A DNA stretch of 64,000 bases, taken from positions 26,267 through 90,266 of the forward strand of contig CAZFJC010000011.1 of assembly GCA_964518765.1 (NCBI GenBank). Reading direction: 5' to 3'. This document shows, in pieces, positions 34,574-45,703 of the stretch. The DNA is from CAZPNX01 sp964518765. Lineage in GTDB: Bacteria > Edwardsbacteria > AC1 > EtOH8. The position numbers and the translations under genes are program-made. Numbering within the stretch: the stretch's first letter is position 1; the number at the start of each line of letters is the position of its first letter. The notes below the pieces were generated by a model, which searched no databases, had not been told where the DNA came from, and saw only the letters and a list, made by a program, of their open reading frames with translations.

Positions 34574-35203
34574 ATGTTTAAAGTAAGTTGTATTTTAATC
34601 ATTATAGCAATTGCTATTTATGCTTGCGGCCCGGCGCCGGTGGGCCAGCCGTTCGCCGGGGAGATCAACGTTAAACTGGAGCCGGAGCAGACTCCGGCCG
34701 AGGGGGCCAAAAGGGTCATCCTCAAGAAAGGCGGCTATACCTGGATGCTGGATCCTAAAGCCTCATATTTAGTCGATGGCATCGTCCTCACCAAGAAGAA
34801 CTACTCCTCGGACTGGAACGCCATGCTCTCACCCTGCGACATCGCCCTGGCCTGGGGCCAGATGGTCAGCACCGGTCTGCACAGGCAGTGCCGCTGGTCG
34901 CAGAGCGGCCGGTGGTACTACTGGCGCTACGACAAGGATTTTCCCTTCGACAACAGCTTCGTCGCCAAGTGGTCGGCCAACAACCACATCATCCCGGCCA
35001 GCGAGAACCTCAAGAGGGCTGTGGGCAAGGTGTCGCCGGGGGACACGCTCCGGCTGGAGGGATGGCTGGTCTACGTCTCCGGAGGCAACGGAAAGGAGAC
35101 ATACAGCTGGAACAGCTCGCTCTCCCGAAATGACCAGGGAAACGGCTCCTGCGAGGTGCTGTACCTGACGGCGCTGACCATGAAAGGGATGACCTACAGG
35201 TAG
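34574..35203 (+). CDS. Lipoprotein of unknown function
   Basis: A 209-residue protein with a lipoprotein signal (MFKVSCILIIIAIAIYAC, lipobox I-Y-A-C, Cys18). The mature part has W-G-Q-M-V, W-Y-Y-W-R-Y and L-E-G-W-L-V-Y-V-S-G; I do not recognise the family. The first 17 codons are AT-rich like the adjacent island, and from Cys18 on the gene is GC-rich like the chromosome. No ribosome-binding site or separate promoter is clear, and a terminator lies just upstream. Confidence 0.65.
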   Translation: MFKVSCILIIIAIAIYACGPAPVGQPFAGEINVKLEPEQTPAEGAKRVILKKGGYTWMLDPKASYLVDGIVLTKKNYSSDWNAMLSPCDIALAWGQMVSTGLHRQCRWSQSGRWYYWRYDKDFPFDNSFVAKWSANNHIIPASENLKRAVGKVSPGDTLRLEGWLVYVSGGNGKETYSWNSSLSRNDQGNGSCEVLYLTALTMKGMTYR

Positions 35204-35223
35204 TATCGGACAATGGACTATAA

Positions 35224-35246
35224 AGGCGGCGCCTGAAGCGCCGCCT
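35224..35246. terminator. Hairpin between convergent lipoprotein and trxB genes
   Basis: A perfect 9-bp stem (AGGCGGCGC 35224-35232 with GCGCCGCCT 35238-35246) and CTGAA loop. T/A-rich sequence flanks it, so it may serve both directions. Confidence 0.6.
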
Positions 35247-35298
35247 CTTATTTCTACTTATCAGCTTTGTGTTTGGCTTAAAGAGGAACGGTGATGGG

Positions 35299-36285
35299 TC
35301 ACTCCGGGTGGGCCAGCAGCCAGTCGTAGGCCGCCAGGGCCGCCTTGGCCCCCTCGCCGGCGGCCACCACGATCTGCTTGGCGGGAACAGTGGTAACGTC
35401 GCCGGCGGCGAAAAGTCCGGGCACCGAGGTGCGGCAGGAGCAGTCTACCATGACCTCGCCGTCATCGTTAAGGCGGGCCAGGCCTTTGACCAGATCGCTG
35501 TTGGGGATGAGGCCGATCTCCACGAAAACGCCGGAGACCTCTATTTCGTGAGAGGCGCCCTGATAATCGATGGAGATGCCCTCAACCCGTCTCTCTCCCT
35601 TTATCCCGGCCACCCGGGAAGACATCAGGAAATCTACCTTACCGGAGCGCTCCAGCGGCTCCAGAAGCATCCGATCCCCCTGGATGGCATCCGAGAGGTT
35701 CACCAGGTAAATCCTGGAGGCGTAATGCAGCAGCTCGTTGGCCGAGGTCAGGGCCGAGTTGCCCCCGCCGACCACGGCCACCGGTTGGCCGGAGTACAGC
35801 GGGGCATCGCAGGTGGCGCAATAAGCCACTCCTTTTCCGATGAGCTCCTTCTCCCCAGGGACGTTCAGGCTGCGGTAGCGCTTGCCGGTGGCCAGGATCA
35901 AGGAACGGGACTCGAAGGTTTCGCCTCCCACGCCCTTCAAGGCAAATGCGGGAGGGGGTTGAGAGATCGAAGTTAACCGCAGGCCCGAGGCCACGTCGAT
36001 GGGGTATTGCCGCACCTGATCCTTAAACTTGTCGACCAGTTCCCGGGCCTGGACCAAGTTGAACCCGGGATAGTTCTCCACCACCGAGGTCCACATCATC
36101 TGTCCGCCGATGCTCTCGGCCGCCAGCAGCGTTTTCACTCCCTTGCGGGCGGCATAGATGCCGGCTGCCAGGCCGGCCGGCCCTCCGCCGACGATGGCCA
36201 GTTGGTAGCTTCCTCCGGAAAGCACCCGGGGAAAATCCAGGGCGGGCGAGAGGGAGAGATCCAGGGTCATGCCTTCGATGTCCAT
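35299..36285 (-). CDS. trxB: Thioredoxin reductase
   Basis: A FAD/NADPH enzyme reducing thioredoxin. The FAD site is A-I-V-G-G-G-P-A-G-L-A-A-G, the redox-active pair is in Y-C-A-T-C-D, the NADPH site is V-V-G-G-G-N-S-A, and the final FAD motif is F-A-A-G-D-V. ATG at 36285 gives 328 residues, with GGAG about 8 nt upstream. A longer start at 36306 (MVFGAQAMD) would sit exactly at the predicted transcription start and be leaderless. It is the only confident minus-strand gene in the window. Confidence 0.93.
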   Translation of the reverse strand: MDIEGMTLDLSLSPALDFPRVLSGGSYQLAIVGGGPAGLAAGIYAARKGVKTLLAAESIGGQMMWTSVVENYPGFNLVQARELVDKFKDQVRQYPIDVASGLRLTSISQPPPAFALKGVGGETFESRSLILATGKRYRSLNVPGEKELIGKGVAYCATCDAPLYSGQPVAVVGGGNSALTSANELLHYASRIYLVNLSDAIQGDRMLLEPLERSGKVDFLMSSRVAGIKGERRVEGISIDYQGASHEIEVSGVFVEIGLIPNSDLVKGLARLNDDGEVMVDCSCRTSVPGLFAAGDVTTVPAKQIVVAAGEGAKAALAAYDWLLAHPE

Positions 36286-36313
36286 GGCTTGCGCTCCGAA
36301 AACCATTGGGATA

Positions 36314-36342
36314 ACTATGGCACAAGACGGTGTTTTTGTCAA
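36314..36342 (-). promoter_or_regulatory. trxB promoter
   Basis: On the minus strand TTGACA (36342-36337), 17-nt spacer, CATAGT (36319-36314). An in-frame ATG lies 7 nt downstream at 36306. Confidence 0.75.
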
Positions 36343-36363
36343 GGGACAAAGTACCGTTTGCGA

Positions 36364-36392
36364 TTGACATTTCATCGCCGTTCAATTATACT
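36364..36392 (+). promoter_or_regulatory. Promoter of the rnfC/D-like operon, divergent from trxB
   Basis: TTGACA (36364-36369), 17-nt spacer, TATACT (36387-36392). The two divergent -35 boxes are only 21 nt apart, so the promoters share a short control region. Confidence 0.8.
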
Positions 36393-36416
36393 TAACCTCC
36401 GTTATATATTGGCCTT

Positions 36417-37712
36417 ATGAGCAGAAGATCCCCCGGCGGACGCCGCTGGCCGTCCCAAGGCTTCATATACCATAAAAAATTCGAATCGGTGGCCAGGCCG
36501 CCGGAATTGGCCATCCCGCTTTGGCAGGGAGGCCGGGCCGCGGTCAATCCGGGGGATAAGGTCAATGCCTACGATGTCATCGGGTACGACCGGGAGGGCT
36601 TGCCGGTCCACGCGCCGCTGGGAGGAAAGATTAGGGCGGTGGGCGATTTTCCCCATCTGCTGGCCCGTCCTAAAAATTTCGATTTTCCCCGGCTGACGGT
36701 TTTCATCGACGTCGACCGCAAACAGGCGGCCGATCCTCCGCCGTACCGGCCGCTGCCGAGGTTCTGGGAGTTGTCGCATCAAGAGCTTTGCCGGAGGCTG
36801 CTGGAGGCTGGGGTGATGGACGTATGTCATCAGGATCTCCCCCGGATGGTGATCTACGACGCCCTGGACCTGGAGCCCCCGCTCTCCGCCAACCTTCGTC
36901 TTTTGGAGGAGAGAACCGTCCAGTTGCTTGAGGGCATGGCCGTGCTCAATCAGCTGCACAATGCCATCCGGTCGAGGCTGGTCATCCCCGAGGGCCAGAC
37001 GATCCTGGAGGACAGGCTTCGCACCCTGCTGGCCAGCTCGGTGAACCTGTCACTGCATCTGGCGGACCGGGCCTACCCCCAGGGGCATCCCCATCTTCTC
37101 AGGAAGGAGGTCTTTCCCGAAGGCCGGAGCGCCATCTATGGCATGGCTCAAGTTCTGAGGGCACAGGAGGCGGTGGTTCATGGCCGTCCGGTGGTCGACT
37201 GCCACCTCTCGGTGTGGAACCTGCCCGGACGGAAGCAAAGGAACCTGGTGGTCCCCGTCGGCACGCCGGCCGGCTATGCCCTTTGGACGGACGATCTGGA
37301 GTCAAAGGCATGGAGGGAGACATCTCCGGAGGCGGGGGATGAAGGCGTTGCCGTCGGCCCGGTCCGGGACAGCGAGCTGACCCTGGTGTTCGGAGGCCTG
37401 CTCTCGGGCAGGAGCTACTACAGCTTGGAGATGCCGGTCCAGCCGGATACCAGGGGGCTGCTTCTCCTGAAACAATCCAGGCCGGAACCTTCGCCCTGCG
37501 TCAACTGCGGGACCTGCCACAGGATCTGCCCCGTCGGACTGCACCCCTCGGAGATATTTCAGCGAACCGCCCGGCTGGACATCAGAAGGCTGAGGGCGCT
37601 GGGCTTGGAGCGTTGCCTGGATTGCGGACTCTGCAGCTGGGGCTGCCCATCCAAAATCGAGCTGATGCAGCAGATCGCGGTAGGCCGGATGCTGCTCGAG
37701 GGGAAACTCTAG
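36417..37712 (+). CDS. RnfC-like iron-sulfur protein
   Basis: A 431-residue cytosolic electron-carrier subunit related to RnfC. The N-terminal barrel-sandwich part includes L-P-V-H-A-P-L-G-G-K, as in RnfC. The C-terminal region holds two [4Fe-4S] motifs, C-V-N-C-G-T-C-H-R-I-C-P and C-L-D-C-G-L-C-S-W-G-C-P. The middle is more divergent than in ordinary RnfC, and the flavin/NADH motifs are not clear. The gene pairs with an RnfD-like membrane protein only; rnfG, rnfE, rnfA and rnfB are not in the window. Start ATG 36417 lacks a ribosome-binding site. Confidence 0.8.
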   Translation: MSRRSPGGRRWPSQGFIYHKKFESVARPPELAIPLWQGGRAAVNPGDKVNAYDVIGYDREGLPVHAPLGGKIRAVGDFPHLLARPKNFDFPRLTVFIDVDRKQAADPPPYRPLPRFWELSHQELCRRLLEAGVMDVCHQDLPRMVIYDALDLEPPLSANLRLLEERTVQLLEGMAVLNQLHNAIRSRLVIPEGQTILEDRLRTLLASSVNLSLHLADRAYPQGHPHLLRKEVFPEGRSAIYGMAQVLRAQEAVVHGRPVVDCHLSVWNLPGRKQRNLVVPVGTPAGYALWTDDLESKAWRETSPEAGDEGVAVGPVRDSELTLVFGGLLSGRSYYSLEMPVQPDTRGLLLLKQSRPEPSPCVNCGTCHRICPVGLHPSEIFQRTARLDIRRLRALGLERCLDCGLCSWGCPSKIELMQQIAVGRMLLEGKL

Positions 37713-38600
37713 ATGGTAGTCTCCTGGCCGCCGTTTGTCTTTCTCAATCTCGATGTCAGCCAGTATCATCTGCGTAAACTGGCCGCCCTGGCTCCGTTGG
37801 CGGCTGCCTCGGCCTTCTGTTTCGGGGTCCCCTTTCTGGCCAGGCTGGCGGTGATGGCCGCGGCCGCCGTCATCTTTCTGGCCCTTCTCTCCAGGTGCCG
37901 GGCCATCGATTTCAAATGGAGCCACGCGTTATACGAGGCCATGCTGCTGTCCCTGCTGGCCCCCAGGGAGCTTTCCTGGCAGATGGCCTGGGTTGCCCCG
38001 GCCCTCTCCCTTTCCCTGAGGCGCCTGCTGGGAGGGAGGGAGGGCCTGGCCCCGGTGAACGTACCGGCCCTGACCCTGGGCGCCCTGTCCGCCCATTTCG
38101 GGCCAGCGGCCGTCTCCCTCGGATCGTGGCCGGTCGGGTGGTGGTTCGGGACGGCCGCTGGCCAATATTTCCTCTGCGGGGTGCTGCCGGCTGTGGCCTC
38201 GGCGCTGGCCCTGGTCCTACTGCTGGCCGGTTTTACCAAACATCGGCTGGTGGTCTTTTTCTTCCTGCCGGCCTATTTTTTGTCGGCCCTGTGGCTGTAT
38301 AATGCCGGCGGATGGGAGGCGGCAGCAGTCAGGACGCCGCTACTCTTCAACGCGGTGCTGGTGGCCGCCTTTTTCCTGGCCCATGACGAACCGTCCACGC
38401 CGCGGGCCGGCTGGGCCCAGACGGCCCAGGGCCTGGCCTCGGCTGCCGTCTTCCTGATTTTTTTCTCGGGCGGACGGCTTTACCAGGCGGTGGTCTGGTC
38501 GGCCTTCATCCCCAGCCTGTTCTCGTCCTGGCTGGACGCGGCCTCGGCCTACCGCAGATGGCTGCCGCGCTTTCCCTCCGGCTCCGGCATCATGGAATGA
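37713..38600 (+). CDS. RnfD/NqrB-like membrane protein
   Basis: A 295-residue inner-membrane protein with about nine hydrophobic segments. It starts on the base after the rnfC-like stop. The segment G-R-E-G-L-A-P-V-N-V-P-A-L-T resembles the RnfD/NqrB loop containing N-P-A-A. The S/T-G-A-T motif that carries covalent FMN in RnfD is not visible, so flavin attachment is doubtful. Together with the preceding gene it suggests a reduced membrane-bound ferredoxin-linked electron carrier. Confidence 0.7.
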   Translation: MVVSWPPFVFLNLDVSQYHLRKLAALAPLAAASAFCFGVPFLARLAVMAAAAVIFLALLSRCRAIDFKWSHALYEAMLLSLLAPRELSWQMAWVAPALSLSLRRLLGGREGLAPVNVPALTLGALSAHFGPAAVSLGSWPVGWWFGTAAGQYFLCGVLPAVASALALVLLLAGFTKHRLVVFFFLPAYFLSALWLYNAGGWEAAAVRTPLLFNAVLVAAFFLAHDEPSTPRAGWAQTAQGLASAAVFLIFFSGGRLYQAVVWSAFIPSLFSSWLDAASAYRRWLPRFPSGSGIME

Positions 38601-38737
38601 GATCCGTGGGATCTGAAATAATAAACTCGAATTCGACATCGAAGGCAGGGAAAACGGAATCTGAAAACCGACAGTAAATTTATTCGCAAAACCGGCGAAC
38701 CGAGTTAAATAATATAAGCAAAACCGGAGGTTTTGGA

Positions 38738-39847
38738 ATGTCAGACACTTCCCAGGAAAAGAAGCGGGCCATCGACCTGGCCCTGTCCCAGATAGAGAAG
38801 CAGTTCGGCAAGGGATCCATCATGAAGTTGGGCGATCAGACGGCGGTGGCCAACGTCGAGGTTATCCCCACCGGGTCCCTGTCGCTGGACGCGGCCCTGG
38901 GCGTCGGCGGGGTGCCTCGGGGGCGCATCGTGGAGATCTATGGCCCGGAGGCCTCGGGTAAGACCACCCTGGCCCTGTCCATCGTGGCCCAGGCCCAGAA
39001 GGCCGGCGGGGCGGCGGCCTACATCGACGCCGAGCACGCCATGGATCCCAAATACGCCCGCAACATCGGAGTGGACATCGACAACCTTCTGATCTCACAG
39101 CCGGATACCGGCGAAGAGGCGCTGGAGATAACCGAGACTCTGATCCGCTCCAACGCCCTGGACGTCATCGTCATCGATTCGGTGGCCGCCCTGGTGCCCA
39201 AGGCCGAGATCGAGGGCGACATGGGTGACAGCCATATGGGTCTGCAGGCCCGGCTGATGTCCCAGGCCCTGCGGAAGATCACGGCGGTGTCGGCCAAGTC
39301 GAAGACCTCGGTGATATTCATCAACCAGATCCGGATGAAGATCGGGGTGATGTTCGGCAATCCGGAGACCACTCCCGGCGGACTGGCCCTCAAGTTCCAC
39401 TCCTCGGTGCGCATGGACATCCGACGCATAGAGTCCATCAAGCAGGGCGAGGCCAATATCGGAAACCGGGTCCGGGTCAAAGTCCTGAAGAACAAGCTGG
39501 CGGCCCCCTTTCGCAACGCCGAGTTCGAGATCATCTTCGGCCAGGGCATCTCCTATGTGGGGGACGTTCTCGACCTGGCGGTGGAGCAGAACGTCATCGA
39601 GAAAACCGGTGCCTGGTTTTCCCTGGGCGGGGAGCGACTGGGCCAGGGCCGGGAGAACGTCCGGGAGATGCTCAAGGCCAACCCCGACCTGCTGGCCCAG
39701 GTGGAGAAGCTGGTCAGGGCCAAGCTGGGGATGGATGGCCCCGCCTCCGACAGGGCGGCGGGCGGGCACGAGCCCAAGGCCGAAAAGGCCGAGCCCGAGC
39801 CCGACAAGGAGGAGGTAAGGAGACGGGGGAGGCCGAAAGGGAGCTGA
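38738..39847 (+). CDS. recA: Recombinase RecA with AT-hook-like tail
   Basis: It forms filaments on single-stranded DNA for recombination and SOS signalling. The Walker A is G-P-E-A-S-G-K-T-T; also seen are [15 protein letters not shown] and the loop L2 region [10 protein letters not shown]. The 369-residue length includes a charged tail ending R-R-R-G-R-P-K-G-S, an AT-hook-like motif. CCGGAGG lies 7-8 nt before ATG. recX and alaS follow, a common order. I see no convincing LexA box. Confidence 0.97.
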   Translation: MSDTSQEKKRAIDLALSQIEKQFGKGSIMKLGDQTAVANVEVIPTGSLSLDAALGVGGVPRGRIVEIYGPEASGKTTLALSIVAQAQKAGGAAAYIDAEHAMDPKYARNIGVDIDNLLISQPDTGEEALEITETLIRSNALDVIVIDSVAALVPKAEIEGDMGDSHMGLQARLMSQALRKITAVSAKSKTSVIFINQIRMKIGVMFGNPETTPGGLALKFHSSVRMDIRRIESIKQGEANIGNRVRVKVLKNKLAAPFRNAEFEIIFGQGISYVGDVLDLAVEQNVIEKTGAWFSLGGERLGQGRENVREMLKANPDLLAQVEKLVRAKLGMDGPASDRAAGGHEPKAEKAEPEPDKEEVRRRGRPKGS

Positions 39848-39875
39848 CGTTTCCGATCCGGAATGAAGGACTGAC

Positions 39876-40335
39876 TTGCCCATCAATGCCCGCGACTACG
39901 CCCTGCGCCTCCTGGCCATCAGGCCGCGCAGCGTCCGAGAGTTGACCGACCGTCTGAAGCGGAAGGGGTTCGAAAGTCAGGCGGTAAACACGGTTATCGC
40001 GGACTTATCGGAGCTAGGTTTGCTGGACGACGCCAAATTCGCCCGCGACTGGGCGGAGTCCCGCATGACATTCCGGCCCATGGGACCGGACCGGCTCCGG
40101 GCCGAGCTTCTGGCCAAGGGGGTGGAACGGGAGACCATCGATACGATACTATCAATATATAGTGATGAGAAAAGGGCGAAGGATGCGGCCCTGTCCCTGG
40201 CGCATAAAAAAATGAAGACGCTGCGGGGCCTTGAGCCGCAGATAGCCCGGCGCCGGCTGGCCGGGTTCCTGGGGCGGCGGGGCTTCGCGCCCCCGATAAT
40301 CGCCGACGTATTAAGGATGATGCAACTTGGGAAAC

Positions 40336-40346
<11 letters not shown>
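39876..40346 (+). CDS. recX: RecA regulator RecX
   Basis: RecX modulates RecA filaments. The 156-residue helical protein has A-L-R-L-L-A-I-R-P-R-S-V-R-E-L and F-A-R-D-W-A-E-S-R, typical of the three RecX helical repeats. The start is TTG at 39876 with AAGGA 7 nt upstream. Its end overlaps alaS by 11 nt. Confidence 0.88.
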
Positions 40347-42990
<2,644 letters not shown>

Positions 42991-43050
42991 ATACTAAAAA
43001 TTCGGCGTGAGCTCGGCCGAACGGCAATAAGAACGCAAGGTTCTCTTTTC

Positions 43051-43275
43051 TTGTCAAAGATCGAAGTGACCAGGCAGCTCTGCGGCCAGTGCGGGCTTTG
43101 TTCCGGAGTCTGTCCCACCCTGGCCATTGTGTTGCACGGCTGGGGGCTGGAGATCGACGAGCCCAAGTGCACCGGCTGCGGTCAGTGTGTGACAGTGTGC
43201 CCGACCGGAGCACTTCGGCTGGTAGATAAATCTGAAAACAAAATACAGCCACCCCTTAATCTTCTCCTTGATTAA
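43051..43275 (+). CDS. 2x[4Fe-4S] ferredoxin
   Basis: A 74-residue electron carrier with two complete cluster motifs, C-G-Q-C-G-L-C-S-G-V-C-P and C-T-G-C-G-Q-C-V-T-V-C-P. The start is TTG at 43051. The tail after the second cluster is short and non-conserved. It may serve the Rnf-like proteins or anaerobic enzymes in this window, but no direct link is visible. Confidence 0.88.
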   Translation: MSKIEVTRQLCGQCGLCSGVCPTLAIVLHGWGLEIDEPKCTGCGQCVTVCPTGALRLVDKSENKIQPPLNLLLD

Positions 43276-43308
43276 AGGAAGGGAACGCGGGGTGGTGGAA
43301 ATGTGCCG

Positions 43309-44046
43309 ATGATCTACGAATACCTGCTGAAAACAGCAAAGGCGAAGGGCTCGTGCTTCCTGGTCCTTCTGGACCCGGACAAACTGTCACCGGCCGCTGC
43401 GGCCAGGGCCGGGGCCGCCTACCAGAAGGCCGGCGTCGACGCCATTCTGTTTGGCACCAGCCTGATGCTCTCCACCGCGGTGGACGGCACTATTGCCGCA
43501 CTCAAGCGGGGCTTTAAAAGGCCGGTGATCATCTTCCCGGGCAGCGCCTACCAGGTCTCCAAGAAGGCCGACGCCATCCTCTTCATGTCTTTGGTAAGCG
43601 GGCGGAATCCCAACCTTCTCATAGAGGAGCAGGTGAAGGCGGCGCCTTCGGTCAGGGGCTCAAAACTGGAGGCCATCCCCACCGCCTACATGCTGGTGGA
43701 GTCGGGAAAACTGACCGCGGCCGTCTACATGAGCCACTCCACGCCCATCCCGTCCGACAAGCCAGACATCGCCAAGGCCCATGCCTTGGCGGCCAGGTAT
43801 CTGGGGATGAAGCTGGCCTACCTGGACGCGGGCAGCGGGGCCCAGAATCCAGTGCCGGACCGGATGATTTCGGAGGTCGTCCAATACTCGGGCCTGCCGG
43901 TGGTAGTCGGAGGGGGCATCCGTACCCCGGAGGAGGCCGGGCGCAAGGCCCGGGCCGGGGCGGCGGCGGTGGTGGTGGGGAACGCCCTGGAGGGAAGGGG
44001 AGGGTCCAAGGCCGTTGATTACTCAAAAGCCATACACTATAAATAA
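43309..44046 (+). CDS. Geranylgeranylglyceryl/heptaprenylglyceryl phosphate synthase, group II
   Basis: A TIM-barrel prenyltransferase joining a prenyl diphosphate to sn-glycerol 1-phosphate. It begins MIYEYLLKTAKAKGSC and has the family signature V-L-L-D-P-D-K, A-I-L-F-G-T-S, Y-L-D-A-G-S-G-A and a phosphate-binding V-V-V-G-G-G-I-R-T end. The 245-residue length fits group II enzymes, found in Archaea and in some FCB bacteria. An in-frame GTG at 43303 is another possible start. No glycerol-1-phosphate dehydrogenase gene is in the window. Confidence 0.88.
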   Translation: MIYEYLLKTAKAKGSCFLVLLDPDKLSPAAAARAGAAYQKAGVDAILFGTSLMLSTAVDGTIAALKRGFKRPVIIFPGSAYQVSKKADAILFMSLVSGRNPNLLIEEQVKAAPSVRGSKLEAIPTAYMLVESGKLTAAVYMSHSTPIPSDKPDIAKAHALAARYLGMKLAYLDAGSGAQNPVPDRMISEVVQYSGLPVVVGGGIRTPEEAGRKARAGAAAVVVGNALEGRGGSKAVDYSKAIHYK

Positions 44047-44058
44047 ATAGAGGACATC

Positions 44059-44793
44059 ATGAAGGGAGTCATCCTCGCCGGAGGCCTGGGAACGCGCCTG
44101 CGTCCGCTGACCAGCATCACCAACAAGCACCTGCTGCCGGTGTTCGACCGGCCCATGATCTACTATCCCATCGAGACCCTGGTGGAGGCCGGAATCCGCG
44201 ACATCATGCTGGTGACCGGGGGCAACGCCGCCGGCGACTTCCTACGCCTCATCGGCAACGGGTCCGAATTCGGCCTTAAGCACATGAACTACACCTACCA
44301 GAAACGCGAGGGGGGGATCGCCGAAGCCCTGGGCCTCTGCCGCCACTTCGTGGGCGGGGACAAGGTGGTGGTGATGCTGGGGGACAACATCCTGGACGGC
44401 TCCATCCGTAAGGCGGTGGAGGACTTCAAGCGCCAGCCCTCCGGGGCCAAGATCTTTCTGAAACCGGTGGCCAACCCCCGGGAGTACGGGGTGGCCGAGC
44501 TCAAGGGCCACCTGGTCAAGAACATCGTGGAGAAGCCGAAGAATCCCAAGAGCCACTACGCGGTCATCGGCATCTACATGTACGACTCCGAAGTGTGGCA
44601 GATCATCGACACCCTAAAGCCATCGGGACGAGGCGAGCTGGAGATAACCGACGTCAACAACGCTTATATCAGGGCGGGCCGGATGACCTACCAGATCGTT
44701 AAAGGCTGGTGGGGCGACGCCGGCTCATCTATCGAGGATCTATGGCGGGTCAACTATTACATAGGCTCGAAAAAGCTGAGGAAGCAGCGCTGA
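44059..44793 (+). CDS. Sugar-1-phosphate nucleotidyltransferase (RmlA-like, short form)
   Basis: It probably makes dTDP-glucose from glucose 1-phosphate. The N-terminal signature is G-V-I-L-A-G-G-L-G-T-R-L-R-P-L-T, with K-H-L-L-P-V and L-G-D-N-I after it. E-K-P and G-E-L-E-I-T-D are also conserved in RmlA. At 244 residues it lacks the C-terminal extension of classical RmlA (about 290). The following gene encodes an RmlD-like reductase; rmlB and rmlC are not nearby. Confidence 0.87.
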   Translation: MKGVILAGGLGTRLRPLTSITNKHLLPVFDRPMIYYPIETLVEAGIRDIMLVTGGNAAGDFLRLIGNGSEFGLKHMNYTYQKREGGIAEALGLCRHFVGGDKVVVMLGDNILDGSIRKAVEDFKRQPSGAKIFLKPVANPREYGVAELKGHLVKNIVEKPKNPKSHYAVIGIYMYDSEVWQIIDTLKPSGRGELEITDVNNAYIRAGRMTYQIVKGWWGDAGSSIEDLWRVNYYIGSKKLRKQR

Positions 44794-44851
44794 TCCGGGC
44801 GGGCGAGGGAAGGGTCAGCCCTGGTAAGAATACTAAGCTAACGACGCAAGG

Positions 44852-45703
44852 ATGAGGGTATTGGTCACCGGCGCCAGGGGGATGCTGGGGGGGGACCTGG
44901 TCCCGGTCCTCTCGGAGAGTTGCCAGGCCGACGGGGTTGACATCGATGATTTCGATCTGACGGAACCGGGCGCGGTGGACGCTATCTCCTCCCGCCGGCC
45001 GGAGCTGGTGATGCACCTGGCGGCCATGGCCAACGTCGACGGATGCGAGAGGGACCCCGCCCGCGCCATGCTGGTCAACGGCCAGGGAACCAGGAACGTC
45101 GCTTTGGCCTGCCGGCAGTTAGCCATCCCCATGCTGTACATCAGCACCGACTTCGTCTTCGACGGCACCAAGCGGGAGCCATATTCCGAGGATGACCCGC
45201 CCAACCCTCTGGGGCATTATGGGCGCTCCAAGCTGGCCGGGGAGGAGGCGGTCCGAGAACTGCTGGAAAAATATTACATCGTTCGCATCTCCTGGCTCTT
45301 CGGGCGGCACGGCAAGAACTTCGTCTCCACCATTCTCGACCGGGCGAGGAAGTTCGGCGAGGTAAGGGTGGTTGACGACCAGACCGGCTCGCCGACCTAT
45401 GCCCCGGACCTCAGCCAGGCTCTGGGCCTGCTGGCGGCCAGCGGCCGCTACGGAACCTACCACATCACCAACTCCGGCTTCTGTACCTGGCACGGCTTGG
45501 CCGCCGAGGCTGTGAGGCTGTCCGGCCTTAAAGCGCAGGTGATCCCCATAAGCTCGGCGGACTTCCCCACGCCCACCAGGCGGCCAGCCTATTCAGTGCT
45601 GGGCAATTATAACTGGATCGCTGGTTTTGGGAAGCCCCTCAGGAATTGGCGGGAGGCGTTGGCCGATTATATTAAAACCACCGGCAAGGGAGCGGAAACA
45701 TGA
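44852..45703 (+). CDS. rmlD: dTDP-4-dehydrorhamnose reductase-like protein
   Basis: An extended short-chain dehydrogenase that would reduce dTDP-4-keto-rhamnose with NAD(P)H. It has the nucleotide-binding G-A-R-G-M-L-G, the S-T-D-F-V-F-D-G segment and the catalytic Y-G-R-S-K-L, all as in RmlD. The 283-residue length is normal. Its TGA overlaps the next ATG (ATGA). The exact sugar substrate is inferred from family and context. Confidence 0.87.
   Translation: MRVLVTGARGMLGGDLVPVLSESCQADGVDIDDFDLTEPGAVDAISSRRPELVMHLAAMANVDGCERDPARAMLVNGQGTRNVALACRQLAIPMLYISTDFVFDGTKREPYSEDDPPNPLGHYGRSKLAGEEAVRELLEKYYIVRISWLFGRHGKNFVSTILDRARKFGEVRVVDDQTGSPTYAPDLSQALGLLAASGRYGTYHITNSGFCTWHGLAAEAVRLSGLKAQVIPISSADFPTPTRRPAYSVLGNYNWIAGFGKPLRNWREALADYIKTTGKGAET

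Noticed and set aside
38601..38737. LexA/SOS box upstream of recA
   Set aside because: Only a partial CGAAC-like half-site is present, and no complete palindrome of either known type is seen.
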